Source: Tepidibacter aestuarii (lineage in GTDB: Bacteria; Bacillota; Clostridia; Peptostreptococcales; Peptostreptococcaceae). Taken from it: a stretch of 64,000 bases of DNA. Location: the NCBI RefSeq assembly GCF_934924865.1, contig NZ_OW235315.1:2542001-2606000 (forward strand). The letters run 5' to 3'. Position 1 is the first letter of the stretch, and every line of letters begins with the position of its first letter. A program made the translations under genes and the position numbers. The notes below the pieces were generated by a model. That model had not been told where the DNA came from, made no database searches, and saw nothing but the letters and a program-made list of their open reading frames with translations. Below are positions 17,284-25,265 of the stretch, piece by piece.

Positions 17284-19143
17284 TTATTTTTCGTAGATTT
17301 CTCTTCTCTTCTTACTTAATTCTAGTGATTGCTCATTCTCAAGAAGTTCTACTTTAGTTCCAGTTTCTTTTTCTATAAGCTCAACATTGTTTAACTTAAC
17401 ATTGTTGTTCCATTTTCTTTCTGGAGCCTTAACTTCTTCTCCAGCCATAACAGCCTTAACCATAGCTAACGCTCTTACAGCATCTTCTTTACATAATGTG
17501 TTGTTTGAAAGTATTTCATTTTCTATACCTTGCTTAGACTTATTGTTGTCTATCATGTATTTCATGTATTTATTTCCAACAACTAGAGCTCCTTGAACTG
17601 CAGAGAAAGTACATCCAACTACTGCAACTCCTCTTTTTCCTATTTGCTCATGGTGAGATGCGAAATCTATATGGTTATTTCCGAACCCTTCTGTAGTTAT
17701 TATAGCTCCATCTACATCCATAGCTTCAACTATCATACCCAATCTGTTAGATACATAGAATTTCTCAGAGTTAACTTGAGGAGATCCTACAAATATAATA
17801 CCTGCTAAATCTATTTCTTCATCTTTCATAGCTTCTATTACTAAAGGCTCTCTGTAGTAATGTCTTGAATTTTCTTTAGAAGCAGGTCCTATACAAGTTA
17901 ATGCATGGATTCCTCCATCTAATACTTCAAGTGGAGATAACATAACTGGAACGTTTCCAAGGTCAACGTTAGGCTTAGCTCCTAATGTTCCTACTGGCTC
18001 CATTGGTAATATTAAGTTATCGTGCATTGCACCTTGTCCCATTATTTCTTTAACTATAACTACTTTTTTCTTTCCAGGTCTTCTGTATTGAGTTAACTCT
18101 TCAGTTTCAACTATTAAAGACTCATCAGCGTTCTTTAAAGCTTCTCTTATTTCTTGAGTTATAACATCTGTAGCCATATGAGCTGCAAGAGGTCCTGGTC
18201 TTTCCATATTCATTCCAGCTTTAACTGTAACTTGAGTCTTTATGAATATATCTCCTTTATCTGGAGCACCTGGTCTTCCCCACATGATATTCTTATCTAA
18301 ATCACCTTCAGAAGAACCGAATTCACCTATTTGAACTCCGTTTTCATCAGTTCCTGTTACCATAACGATAACACCATCTATTACTCTAGTAATACCTGCT
18401 CCTAGTTCTCCCTCTTCTTTAGCAGCTATAGGTTGAACGTCCATTATAGTTTCACTGTAAGTGTTATACTTATCAGGAGTTACTATTTCTAACTTCATAT
18501 CTACAACTAGTTCTTGACTATCTACGGCTTCTGGGCAGATATCTTTTCTTATATAAAGAGTAGTTCCCTCTATTTTAGTTTCATCAGCAAGCTCAACTTT
18601 TTCTATTTTGAAGTGCTTCTTAGTTAATGATCTCATAACCTTAGCTTCTTTAGCTTCAACAACTGGTGCTACAACTTCTTGAGCAGCTTGAGCAACAGCT
18701 GGTGCAAGTCCCATAGAAGCAGCTACATTTAAAGGTATTTCTAAATCTATATTTCTTCCTTCTCCTATGTGTATCTTAACAGATCCACCTTCAACTGGAG
18801 TAACACCAGTTACCGGAGCAACAGCTTCAACTAAAGTTTCTTTAGTTTCTTCCTTAACTTGTTCTTTAACTTCTTCAGCAGCTTCTACTTTGTTGATGCC
18901 TTCTAATAAATCAGCTGTAAGTGGAGTTAATGCATCTATAGTTTTAGTTAATTTAGCCCCTAAAACTTCTTCGATAGTTAAACAATCTGTAGATATTTCT
19001 AATAATCCTGAATCCTCTAAGTCAGCAAATATTGCTGGATCCTCTAAATTTGATGTTTCAATCACAGTACCAGCTTCGAATCTACAGCAGCAAACTGCTG
19101 GATCTTTAGCGTGAGCTTTAGCTGTTTCTGGAGTAATTGACAT
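17284..19143 (-). CDS. prdA: D-proline reductase proprotein PrdA, copy 1
   Basis: A 619-residue proprotein. In the family it self-cleaves before a Cys that becomes an N-terminal pyruvoyl group; here that is Cys417 (codon 17893-17895) in GIHALT|CIGPASKE, leaving about 416- and 203-residue chains. The N-terminal part begins MSITPETAKAHAKDPAVCCC, and an Ala/Pro/Val/Glu-rich flexible linker lies at about 80-155. The pyruvoyl binds D-proline as a Schiff base while PrdB selenocysteine attacks. GAGGAGGCG precedes the ATG, 15 bases after prdC. The linker is the most diverged region between the two PrdA copies. Confidence 0.95.
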   Translation of the reverse strand: MSITPETAKAHAKDPAVCCCRFEAGTVIETSNLEDPAIFADLEDSGLLEISTDCLTIEEVLGAKLTKTIDALTPLTADLLEGINKVEAAEEVKEQVKEETKETLVEAVAPVTGVTPVEGGSVKIHIGEGRNIDLEIPLNVAASMGLAPAVAQAAQEVVAPVVEAKEAKVMRSLTKKHFKIEKVELADETKIEGTTLYIRKDICPEAVDSQELVVDMKLEIVTPDKYNTYSETIMDVQPIAAKEEGELGAGITRVIDGVIVMVTGTDENGVQIGEFGSSEGDLDKNIMWGRPGAPDKGDIFIKTQVTVKAGMNMERPGPLAAHMATDVITQEIREALKNADESLIVETEELTQYRRPGKKKVVIVKEIMGQGAMHDNLILPMEPVGTLGAKPNVDLGNVPVMLSPLEVLDGGIHALTCIGPASKENSRHYYREPLVIEAMKDEEIDLAGIIFVGSPQVNSEKFYVSNRLGMIVEAMDVDGAIITTEGFGNNHIDFASHHEQIGKRGVAVVGCTFSAVQGALVVGNKYMKYMIDNNKSKQGIENEILSNNTLCKEDAVRALAMVKAVMAGEEVKAPERKWNNNVKLNNVELIEKETGTKVELLENEQSLELSKKRREIYEK

Positions 19144-19158
19144 ATAAATCGCCTCCTC

Positions 19159-20442
19159 TTATTTTTTTCTTCTATATATTTTATGTCCTGCACCTCTTAA
19201 AACATGGTCCGTACTATGGTATACTGGCACTCCTAACCTAGGAGCTACGTTCATAACTGTGTTAGTTCAGTCCTCACATGTTCCTGTAATAACTATTTCT
19301 GCACCTTGCTTTTTAAGGTATAGCACTTTTTCTGCTTGTCCTGGACATATTCCAGGTAAGTCACATCTATATCTTCCATTTGACTCTGTCATTCTCTTAC
19401 ACTTAGTTTCTGCTACAATTTCAGCTCCCATTCCAGCAGCTATTTCTTTAAGTCTGTCTTCTTGCGCACCACATTCACACGCAATTATACCAACTTTTCT
19501 GCTGTCATTAGGGAATGGCATTGATACTAATATACCTCCTAAAGTTTTAGTAACTGGAGAATCTTCTTCTCCATGAGCTCCTGTGAAAGGTCCTCCTAAT
19601 ACTATCTCTCCATATGGTAATTCGTATCCTCCACATTCTTGTATATAATGTTTAATAGGCATACCTATTGGAACATCCAAGAAATGCTTTCCGTTTTTAG
19701 CGTTTTTAACTCTTCCACCAACTGTAATATCCTTAGTTATAACAGGCTTTCTATCCTCTATAGCTAATACGATATTTTTCAGTGTTTCAGTGTTACAAAC
19801 TACAGCTTTCGCTTCTAGTGGTAACTGTCCAGGCTTTAGTTCTACATTAAGTAGTTCTCTTATTATAACCCTTTCATCACCTGCTGGGTACATATCTGGT
19901 AAGTATTTGATTTCTATTTTTTCTTCATCTTTGCAAGCCTTACCAAGAGCTATAATAGCTTTTTTATACTTTGGCTTTACAGCTATATATCCTTTAGAAG
20001 CATTAGTCATTCCAACGACATATTTAAGGCCTTTTACAATAATTTCTGGATTTTCCTCCATTACTGCAACATTATGAGAAAGTACTGGTTCACACTCAGC
20101 GGCATTTGCTATAACATATCCACCTTTTAAATCTACATTTAATTTAATGTGTGTAGGAAATCCTGCTCCACCAGCACCCACTATACCAGCTTCTTTAACA
20201 GCTTCTATATGACTTTCAGTTTCTTTTATCTTAACGTAATCATTTGGTTGATCTTCATCAGCTTCTATGATTATGTCATTATCAGTTATTTCTGCTATTT
20301 TTCCATATACACTTGAGTGTATATTAGCACCTAGTCCGTTAGGTTCAGCTATTAACTGTCCCTTCTTAACCTCATTACCTATATTAACAATAGGTTTACA
20401 TGGCGCTCCAACGTGTTGTTTTAAACTTATAGTTAAATTCAC
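19159..20442 (-). CDS. prdC: PrdC, RnfC-like electron-transfer selenoprotein, copy 1
   Basis: A 427-residue RnfC/NQR-F1-type protein that probably delivers electrons to proline reductase. It has the N-terminal barrel-sandwich KQHVGAPCKPIVNIGNEV, the GIVGAGGAGFPTHIK loop and Cys-rich C-terminal blocks ACECGAQEDR, CKRM, RCDLPGICPGQ. An in-frame UGA at 19267-19269 (residue 392) in TCED-U-TN gives a CxxU redox motif, then 35 more residues to the TAA at 19159. The start is GTG at 20442, chosen because AGGAGGTG lies 5 bases upstream; in copy 2 the same codon is ATG. Without recoding it would be cut at 397 residues. Confidence 0.92.
19230..19244 (-). promoter_or_regulatory. SECIS-like hairpin in prdC copy 1
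   Basis: Reverse strand CTCCTA-GGT-TAGGAG starts 22 bases after the UGA and is unchanged in copy 2 (27212-27226). A short stem with GU in the loop fits bacterial SECIS expectations. Confidence 0.55.
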
Positions 20443-20484
20443 ATTTTCACCTCCTGCCACTTTGTCTTCTCGTTATATTATTGA

Positions 20485-20501
20485 AGCAATTTATTTGCCA
20501 A
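20485..20501 (-). promoter_or_regulatory. Sigma-54 promoter of prd operon copy 1
   Basis: Reverse strand TTGGCAAATAAATTGCT has GG and GC 12 apart, 42 bases before the prdC GTG. The -24 box has A where copy 2 and the consensus have C (TTGGCAA versus TTGGCAC), so it may be weaker. Confidence 0.85.
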
Positions 20502-20632
20502 CTTTTATTTAATTTTACATTTTTTTGTATATTTTTCCTACAACCGTTAATTTCGCTAGTATTTATTTTTTCTATAGTATTAAGATTTTAATTTAGAATC
20601 TTCTATAGCATAATATCAAATTAATTAAATAT

Positions 20633-20771
20633 GTCAGTTTTTTGACACCCGTTTTGTTTAATTTGATAACTTATTAACTCGCCAACACCTTTAGTTCTCT
20701 TGATTACCATGTATTTCCTTTAAGTAAAACCTTTTCCGTCAGTTTTTCAACGCACGTCTATTTTCTGACAG
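20633..20771 (-). promoter_or_regulatory. Three putative PrdR upstream activating sites, copy 1
   Basis: Sites GTCAGTTTTTTGACAC (20633-20648), GTCAGTTTTTCAACGC (20738-20753) and GTCTATTTTCTGACAG (20756-20771) share an interrupted GTC...GAC symmetry. The last two are 18 bases apart, and the same spacing occurs in copy 2. The nearest lies 132 bases from the -24 box, typical of enhancer binding. Confidence 0.65.
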
Positions 20772-20817
20772 TTCAATTTATATAGTTTATTTCAAACACT
20801 CATCTAGTTTTTTGCAT

Positions 20818-20858
20818 AAAAAAAATGACCATTCTTTATAGAAGAAATGGTCATTTTA
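20818..20858 (-). terminator. Terminator of prd operon copy 2
   Basis: AAAATGACCATT-TCTTCTATAAAG-AATGGTCATTTT and a T run on the reverse strand, directly after the second TSUP permease gene and before the copy 1 enhancer sites. Confidence 0.85.
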
Positions 20859-20877
20859 TATTTTAATTTCGCTCTAT

Positions 20878-21750
20878 TTACTCTGTTATTTCTTTATTCT
20901 TAGAAGCTGATTTTAACATAGTAGTAGCTGTGTAGAATATAACAGCTATAACTAACCAAGTTAATATTTTAATAGGTAAAGATTTTACAAGGTAAGCAGC
21001 TATTAAAACTCCTATAGTTCCGCCTATAGTTATACCCATAGCAGCTCTTCTATCTATAGCTTCTTCTTTAACGAACTTAACTGATGCAACTGGCATTAAG
21101 AATGCACAAGAACCCATCATTATAGGGAATGCAACTTTTGGAGACATACCTAATAAATAAACAAGTGCCATACATGGTGCGTAAAGACCTATTCCTGCAG
21201 TCATTAATGCTCCTAGTATAAAGTTTCCAACTACTGCTATTATAAGCTTAGCTCCTGATAATCCAACAGCTTCTCCTCCACCTGGCATTAAGTTTAATTG
21301 ACCTGCAAGCATTAAGAAAGCTGTAATAAATAAAGCAACTGCCATTGTTTTTTGAACCTTTTTCTCTGGAAGATTAGAAACTATTCCAGCTCCAACATAA
21401 GCTCCTATAGTTGCTGCTGCAAGCATAGATGTTAATGTTAGAGGATCCATATTTATAACTGTTATAAATATAAAAGCTTCAAGTACAACTGGAACAGTAT
21501 GAGAAGCATTTAATGTTCCTGGTAAAAGTCTATCTTGAGTTTGTTTCATACCTTTAAGTAGTGCTGTTGTAGGTGCAAATGAACCTATTCCTAAAGTATC
21601 AAAGAAATCTGTTATAAATCCTATAAAAAGAACTTTTGGCCATGTATTATGCGTTTCCAAGTTATCTTTATTCCTCATGAAGTCTGGTATAAATACTGCT
21701 AGAAACCAAAGAGTTAAAACTCCTAAAACACCTAAGACTATGTTTATCAT
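20878..21750 (-). CDS. TSUP (TauE/SafE) family permease, prd operon copy 2
   Basis: A 290-residue paralogue of the protein at 12714-13586, with the same eight hydrophobic segments and paired TSUP repeats (DFFDTLGIGSFAPTT; MTAGIGLYAPCMALVYLL). I start it at the ATG at 21750 (MINIVLGVLG) because AGGAGGTTAC lies upstream and the length then equals copy 1; an in-frame codon at 21768 is not supported. Substitutions are scattered and conservative, so both copies look functional. It is separated from prdF2 by a 46-bp perfect palindrome. Substrate unknown; operon position suggests proline or its reduction product. Confidence 0.8.
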   Translation of the reverse strand: MINIVLGVLGVLTLWFLAVFIPDFMRNKDNLETHNTWPKVLFIGFITDFFDTLGIGSFAPTTALLKGMKQTQDRLLPGTLNASHTVPVVLEAFIFITVINMDPLTLTSMLAAATIGAYVGAGIVSNLPEKKVQKTMAVALFITAFLMLAGQLNLMPGGGEAVGLSGAKLIIAVVGNFILGALMTAGIGLYAPCMALVYLLGMSPKVAFPIMMGSCAFLMPVASVKFVKEEAIDRRAAMGITIGGTIGVLIAAYLVKSLPIKILTWLVIAVIFYTATTMLKSASKNKEITE

Positions 21751-21844
21751 TATTTGTAACCTCCTCATTTTTTTATTTACATTTCATCATGAGTTTGATA
21801 AAAAGTAAATAACATCTGTATATTCCTAAATCATGTCTTTTTTT

Positions 21845-21890
21845 AATATATTGTTATAGTAATCAATATTGATTACTATAACAATATATT
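21845..21890. repeat. Perfect 46-bp palindrome between prdF2 and permease
   Basis: AATATATTGTTATAGTAATC and onward: bases 21845-21867 are exactly complementary to 21868-21890 with no loop. No T run follows on the reverse strand (AAAAAAAGAC instead), so it is not a standard terminator; RNA stabilisation or protein binding is possible. Confidence 0.8.
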
Positions 21891-21898
21891 TATATTCT

Positions 21899-22906
21899 TT
21901 ATTTTAATACAAATCCATGCTTTAATGGATCTTCAGGGTCTATTACAAAATGATTGAATCCTGTTATATAAGCTGACGCTGTTATTTCAGGAGTTATAGA
22001 ATTATAATCAGCAACCTTACCAGTTCCAACTACTCTACCTTTGAATAAAGTTCCTAGTATACTTTCGTATACAAATAATTCTCCTTCTTTTAACTCTCCT
22101 TTAGAGTGAAGAGTTGCCATTTTAGCACTTGTTCCTGTTCCACAAGGAGATCTATCTACTTGTCCTTGTCCGAATACAACTACATTTTTGTAAGTTGCTT
22201 CTGGATGAGATGGAGCATCATATATTTCAACTAAATCAACAGTTTTTATGTGAGATAAAGTTGGATGTTGTATCTCTACATCTCTGTTTATTATATCTCT
22301 TATTTGAAGAGCTAAATCAGTTAACTTTTGAGCGTTTTTAGGCTCAACTGAAAGTCCTAATTGATTAGCATGTATTATAGCAAAGAAACTTCCTCCAAAA
22401 GATATATCAAATGTTATTTTTCCGATTTCAGGAACTTCTATTTCTACATCTTTCTTATAGTGGAAAGCCGGAACGTTAACTATAGATACTTCTTTAACTT
22501 TTCCATTTTCAACCTTAGCTGTAGATCTTACTATTCCAGCAGGAGTATCCATTACAACCTCTGTAATAGGCTCTTTTGGCTCAACCATACCAGTTTCAAT
22601 AGCTACTGTTATAGCTCCTATAGATCCGTGACCACACATATTTAAGTATCCGCCACCATCCATAAAAATTATTCCAAAGTCAGCTTCTTCATTTACTGGA
22701 GCTGTTAATATAGAACCAAACATATCGTTGTGTCCTCTTGGCTCAAGCATAGTTGCAGTTCTTAGTGTATCCATATTTTTTTCTAAATATTCTTTTTTCT
22801 CAGCCATAGTTTTACCTGGTATGTTAGGCACTCCACCAACTATTATTCTTGTTGGCTCTCCCATAGTGTGTGAATCAACAGCGTGAATACTTCTTATAGC
22901 TTTCAT
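21899..22906 (-). CDS. prdF: Proline racemase, prd operon copy 2
   Basis: A 335-residue racemase nearly identical to the copy at 13738-14745, with both catalytic cysteines (Cys91 in NMCGHGS, Cys255 in RSPCGTG) intact. It interconverts L- and D-proline for the reductase. It starts one base after the prdE2 stop, so it is cotranscribed. The nucleotide match to copy 1 is high over the whole gene while flanking intergenic sequence differs, suggesting recent duplication or gene conversion of coding parts. Either copy alone should supply D-proline; no sign of decay is visible. Confidence 0.95.
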   Translation of the reverse strand: MKAIRSIHAVDSHTMGEPTRIIVGGVPNIPGKTMAEKKEYLEKNMDTLRTATMLEPRGHNDMFGSILTAPVNEEADFGIIFMDGGGYLNMCGHGSIGAITVAIETGMVEPKEPITEVVMDTPAGIVRSTAKVENGKVKEVSIVNVPAFHYKKDVEIEVPEIGKITFDISFGGSFFAIIHANQLGLSVEPKNAQKLTDLALQIRDIINRDVEIQHPTLSHIKTVDLVEIYDAPSHPEATYKNVVVFGQGQVDRSPCGTGTSAKMATLHSKGELKEGELFVYESILGTLFKGRVVGTGKVADYNSITPEITASAYITGFNHFVIDPEDPLKHGFVLK

Positions 22907-22907
22907 A

Positions 22908-23378
22908 CTATTTTCCCTCTTTTCTCATTTTTAATTTTAAAAACGCAAGTGCTTTTTTGGCATCTAAGACGTCTACATTGTTTTCTCCAACAACTTGTGT
23001 CTCTATACCTTCTTTTGATTTATTAAAATCTACTATTGTATCCATATAATTATTAGTTACTACAAATTTTGCTTGAGTTCCTACAAAACTAAGTCCTACT
23101 ACAGGTATTCCTCTTTTTCCTATTTCTTCTATTGTATTTGCATAGTCTACATGAGAGTTTCCCCATCCATCAACCGAGATGATTACACCATCGGCTCTCA
23201 TAGCTTCAGCCCAAGCTGCTGCTCTTTGTCCTACGAAATACTTTTCTTTATTATCTTGAGGTGTTCCTACTACCATAACACCTAAAAGATCTACATCCTT
23301 ATCGCCACTTACAATATCTAGTAGTGGATCTCTAAAGTGATGAAGAGATGTTTCTTTAGTTGATGGTCCTATACCCAT
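22908..23378 (-). CDS. prdE: PrdE, PrdA C-terminal-like protein, copy 2
   Basis: A 156-residue protein differing from copy 1 at only a few places (SFVGT/SFIGT, KSKEG/KSEEG, LDAKK/LDSKK). It parallels the PrdA C-terminal chain from the cleavage point on but has MGIGP in place of CIGP, so it has no pyruvoyl precursor Cys. The start is ATG with AAGGGGTGAT upstream; copy 1 uses GTG. prdD ends 11 bases upstream. Function in the complex is not established. Confidence 0.85.
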   Translation of the reverse strand: MGIGPSTKETSLHHFRDPLLDIVSGDKDVDLLGVMVVGTPQDNKEKYFVGQRAAAWAEAMRADGVIISVDGWGNSHVDYANTIEEIGKRGIPVVGLSFVGTQAKFVVTNNYMDTIVDFNKSKEGIETQVVGENNVDVLDAKKALAFLKLKMRKEGK

Positions 23379-23389
23379 AATATCACCCC

Positions 23390-24151
23390 TTACGTCATGG
23401 CTCTTAATGCGCCATCTCTGTATTCATTAGGAGATATTATCATTGGAACATTGCCCATGTCTATAATAGATTTACCTCCTGAAACTCCACTTGGTTCATC
23501 TGAAAAAAGTTGGTTATCATACATAGCACCTTGACCTGCTATTTGCTTTACTATTACAACTTTTTTGGAATTAGGTCTTATTTTATCTAGATATTCATGT
23601 GACTCTGCTGAATCTCTTCCATCTAATTCTTTTAAAACACATCTGATTCCTTGTATAAATTCATCACATGCTCTAAATGCCGATAGTGGAAGTTTTCTTT
23701 CATATGGAATATCTGGTTTTAAAGTCACATCAAAGTGAATTATGTAATCATTCTTAGATGGAGTACCGGCTTTATCTAACACAAGCTGTTCTTTTAAAAT
23801 TCCTTCAGATGATCCAAATTCATGCATCTGCTTTCCTTTACTATCAGCTCCTGTTATCATAACATAAACTCCAGTCAAAGTATGAGTTATACCTTCTCCT
23901 ATTTTACCAAGTACCTTCGTAGATATTGGTACGATGTCCATAATAGTGTTTACATAAATATCATGTTGTCCAGGTTTTATTATGTTAATTTTTATATCTT
24001 TTATCAATTCTTCATTGTCCACTAAGCTTTTTGACATTTCTTTGTCAATCGTAAGCAGACGATTACTTATTGAGTTTTTATCCCCAAATTTAACTTCATT
24101 TATATGAAAAGCCTTTATTACTAATCTTCTTAGAACTTTCTCTTTATTCAT
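23390..24151 (-). CDS. prdD: PrdD, PrdA middle-domain-like protein, copy 2
   Basis: A 253-residue counterpart of 15230-15991 starting MNKEKVLRRLVIKAFHINEV, with AAAAGGTGATG upstream. It carries the PrdA-like TIMDIVPIST, HEFGSSEG and KKVVIVKQIAGQGAMYDNQ blocks and ends GALRAMT at the PrdA cleavage point. Only 74 bases separate it from prdB2, holding just the conserved hairpin; the 180-base insert of copy 1 is absent here. This is probably the ancestral spacing. Role as in copy 1, unknown. Confidence 0.85.
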   Translation of the reverse strand: MNKEKVLRRLVIKAFHINEVKFGDKNSISNRLLTIDKEMSKSLVDNEELIKDIKINIIKPGQHDIYVNTIMDIVPISTKVLGKIGEGITHTLTGVYVMITGADSKGKQMHEFGSSEGILKEQLVLDKAGTPSKNDYIIHFDVTLKPDIPYERKLPLSAFRACDEFIQGIRCVLKELDGRDSAESHEYLDKIRPNSKKVVIVKQIAGQGAMYDNQLFSDEPSGVSGGKSIIDMGNVPMIISPNEYRDGALRAMT

Positions 24152-24179
24152 ATACATCACCTTTTGAAGGTATTTTTTG

Positions 24180-24225
24180 TTTTATAAAACTTCCCTCTTT
24201 GTTCAAAGAGGGAAGTTTTATAAAA
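24180..24225 (-). terminator. Hairpin after prdB copy 2
   Basis: The stem seen after prdB1 is longer here: TTTTATAAAACTTCCCTCTTT pairs with AAAGAGGGAAGTTTTATAAAA across the loop. It begins directly at the prdB2 stop and suggests message processing or attenuation between prdCAB and prdDEF. Confidence 0.75.
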
Positions 24226-24951
24226 TTATATTTGAGCTACATACTCATATGGTAAAGATATTATTTTACCTGCACTTGGTATTTCTACAAGCTTATTTAA
24301 AGTATCTTTTAATATGTTAGTTTGCATTTCAACGTTATTTGGCTCACCTGCATTTGCTCCCATTGGAACTAATGGAGCAACTGCTCTTGGGCTACCATTT
24401 TGTCTTACTACTGGAGGAAGAGCTGCTACTATTATAGTAGGTATACCTATTTCCTCAATCGCTCTCTGCACGATCACGGCAGAGCGGTGGCAAGTACCTC
24501 AGCCAGCTGTTAAGACAACTGCGTCTACGCCTTCTTCTTTTAATTGTCTAGCTATTTCTGGACCAGTTTCGTCAGTGAATTTTTGTTGGTCTCCACCGCC
24601 GCCCATGAATCCAAAGTGTGCTGGAGCTACTTCTTTGATGAATCCAGCTTCTGCAAGCTCTCTTAATCTATCTATAGGGAACATACAGTTGATGTCCTTG
24701 TTAACATCGGCATTATCATATCCACCATGTGATACCATCATGTCGCTAGTTGGAGCATCTCCTGGAATTACTCTGAATCCAAAATCTCCTGCTAAGTTAA
24801 ATTTCTTATCTGTTTTTAAGTGCACACCAGCAGCTGTAGCTAAAGCTATTTTCATATCTTTTAATTCTTTAGTTACAGGTGTCCATACTGGTGGAGGTGT
24901 TATCGGTACAAATATTTCTGATTGAAGTCCTTTTACTACTGTAAGACTCAT
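24226..24951 (-). CDS. prdB: D-proline reductase PrdB subunit, selenoprotein, copy 2
   Basis: A 241-residue selenoprotein with the UGA at 24499-24501 (residue 151) in AG-U-GTCHRS and a conserved stem at 24460-24486. Nearly identical to copy 1 (KKFN for KRFN, PAHFG for PKHFG, DAVVL for DAAVL, final YVAQI for YVAKV). It follows the small prd protein by 21 bases with AGGAAAGAGAGG upstream. Together with PrdA it forms the catalytic reductase. No frameshift is present: the apparent split is only the recoded UGA. Confidence 0.95.
24460..24486 (-). promoter_or_regulatory. SECIS-like hairpin in prdB copy 2
   Basis: Same stem as 16478-16504 (CGCTCTGC/GCAGAGAGCG) with a single loop difference (ATCGT for ATTGT), starting 12 bases after the UGA. 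Confidence 0.7.
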
Positions 24952-24972
24952 ATCTATTACCTCTCTTTCCTG

Positions 24973-25242
24973 TTATTTATTTTTTTCTTGTTCACGTCTT
25001 TGATTTTCTGCTATTATCTTGGCATATTTTTCATTAACTTCAGGTCCTAATACTTCAGGATAGCTTAATAAAAATCCAACTTCCATGCCAAGCTTTAATT
25101 CATAATCGCTTATTAACATTCTCTTTGGCATTTTAAATTGACCAAGTCTACCCTTTAAGTCAATAGTAACGCCACCATCTGTTAATTCAACGATTACACC
25201 TTCATACATTCTCTCTGTAGAAGAATACTTTAATCTATCCAT
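24973..25242 (-). CDS. Small prd-operon protein (CBO2463/CBO2479-like), copy 2
   Basis: An 89-residue paralogue of 16991-17260, between prdA2 and prdB2. The small beta-rich core YEGVIVELTDGGVTIDLKGR is unchanged. Differences are MPKRM for IPNRM and the charged tail (KIIAENQRREQEKNK). TAGGTGATATA precedes the ATG. Its retention at the same place in both operons, with purifying-looking changes, suggests a real part in reductase production or activity, but no function is known to me. Confidence 0.75.
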   Translation of the reverse strand: MDRLKYSSTERMYEGVIVELTDGGVTIDLKGRLGQFKMPKRMLISDYELKLGMEVGFLLSYPEVLGPEVNEKYAKIIAENQRREQEKNK

Positions 25243-25265
25243 TTATATCACCTATTTTAGGAATC

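Noticed and set aside
24314..24925. 203-codon open frame on the + strand, antisense to prdB copy 2 (shorter pieces at 16197-16943 in copy 1)
   Set aside because: It mirrors the strongly supported PrdB reading frame, has no ribosome site, and is interrupted in copy 1; it is a shadow of codon bias.
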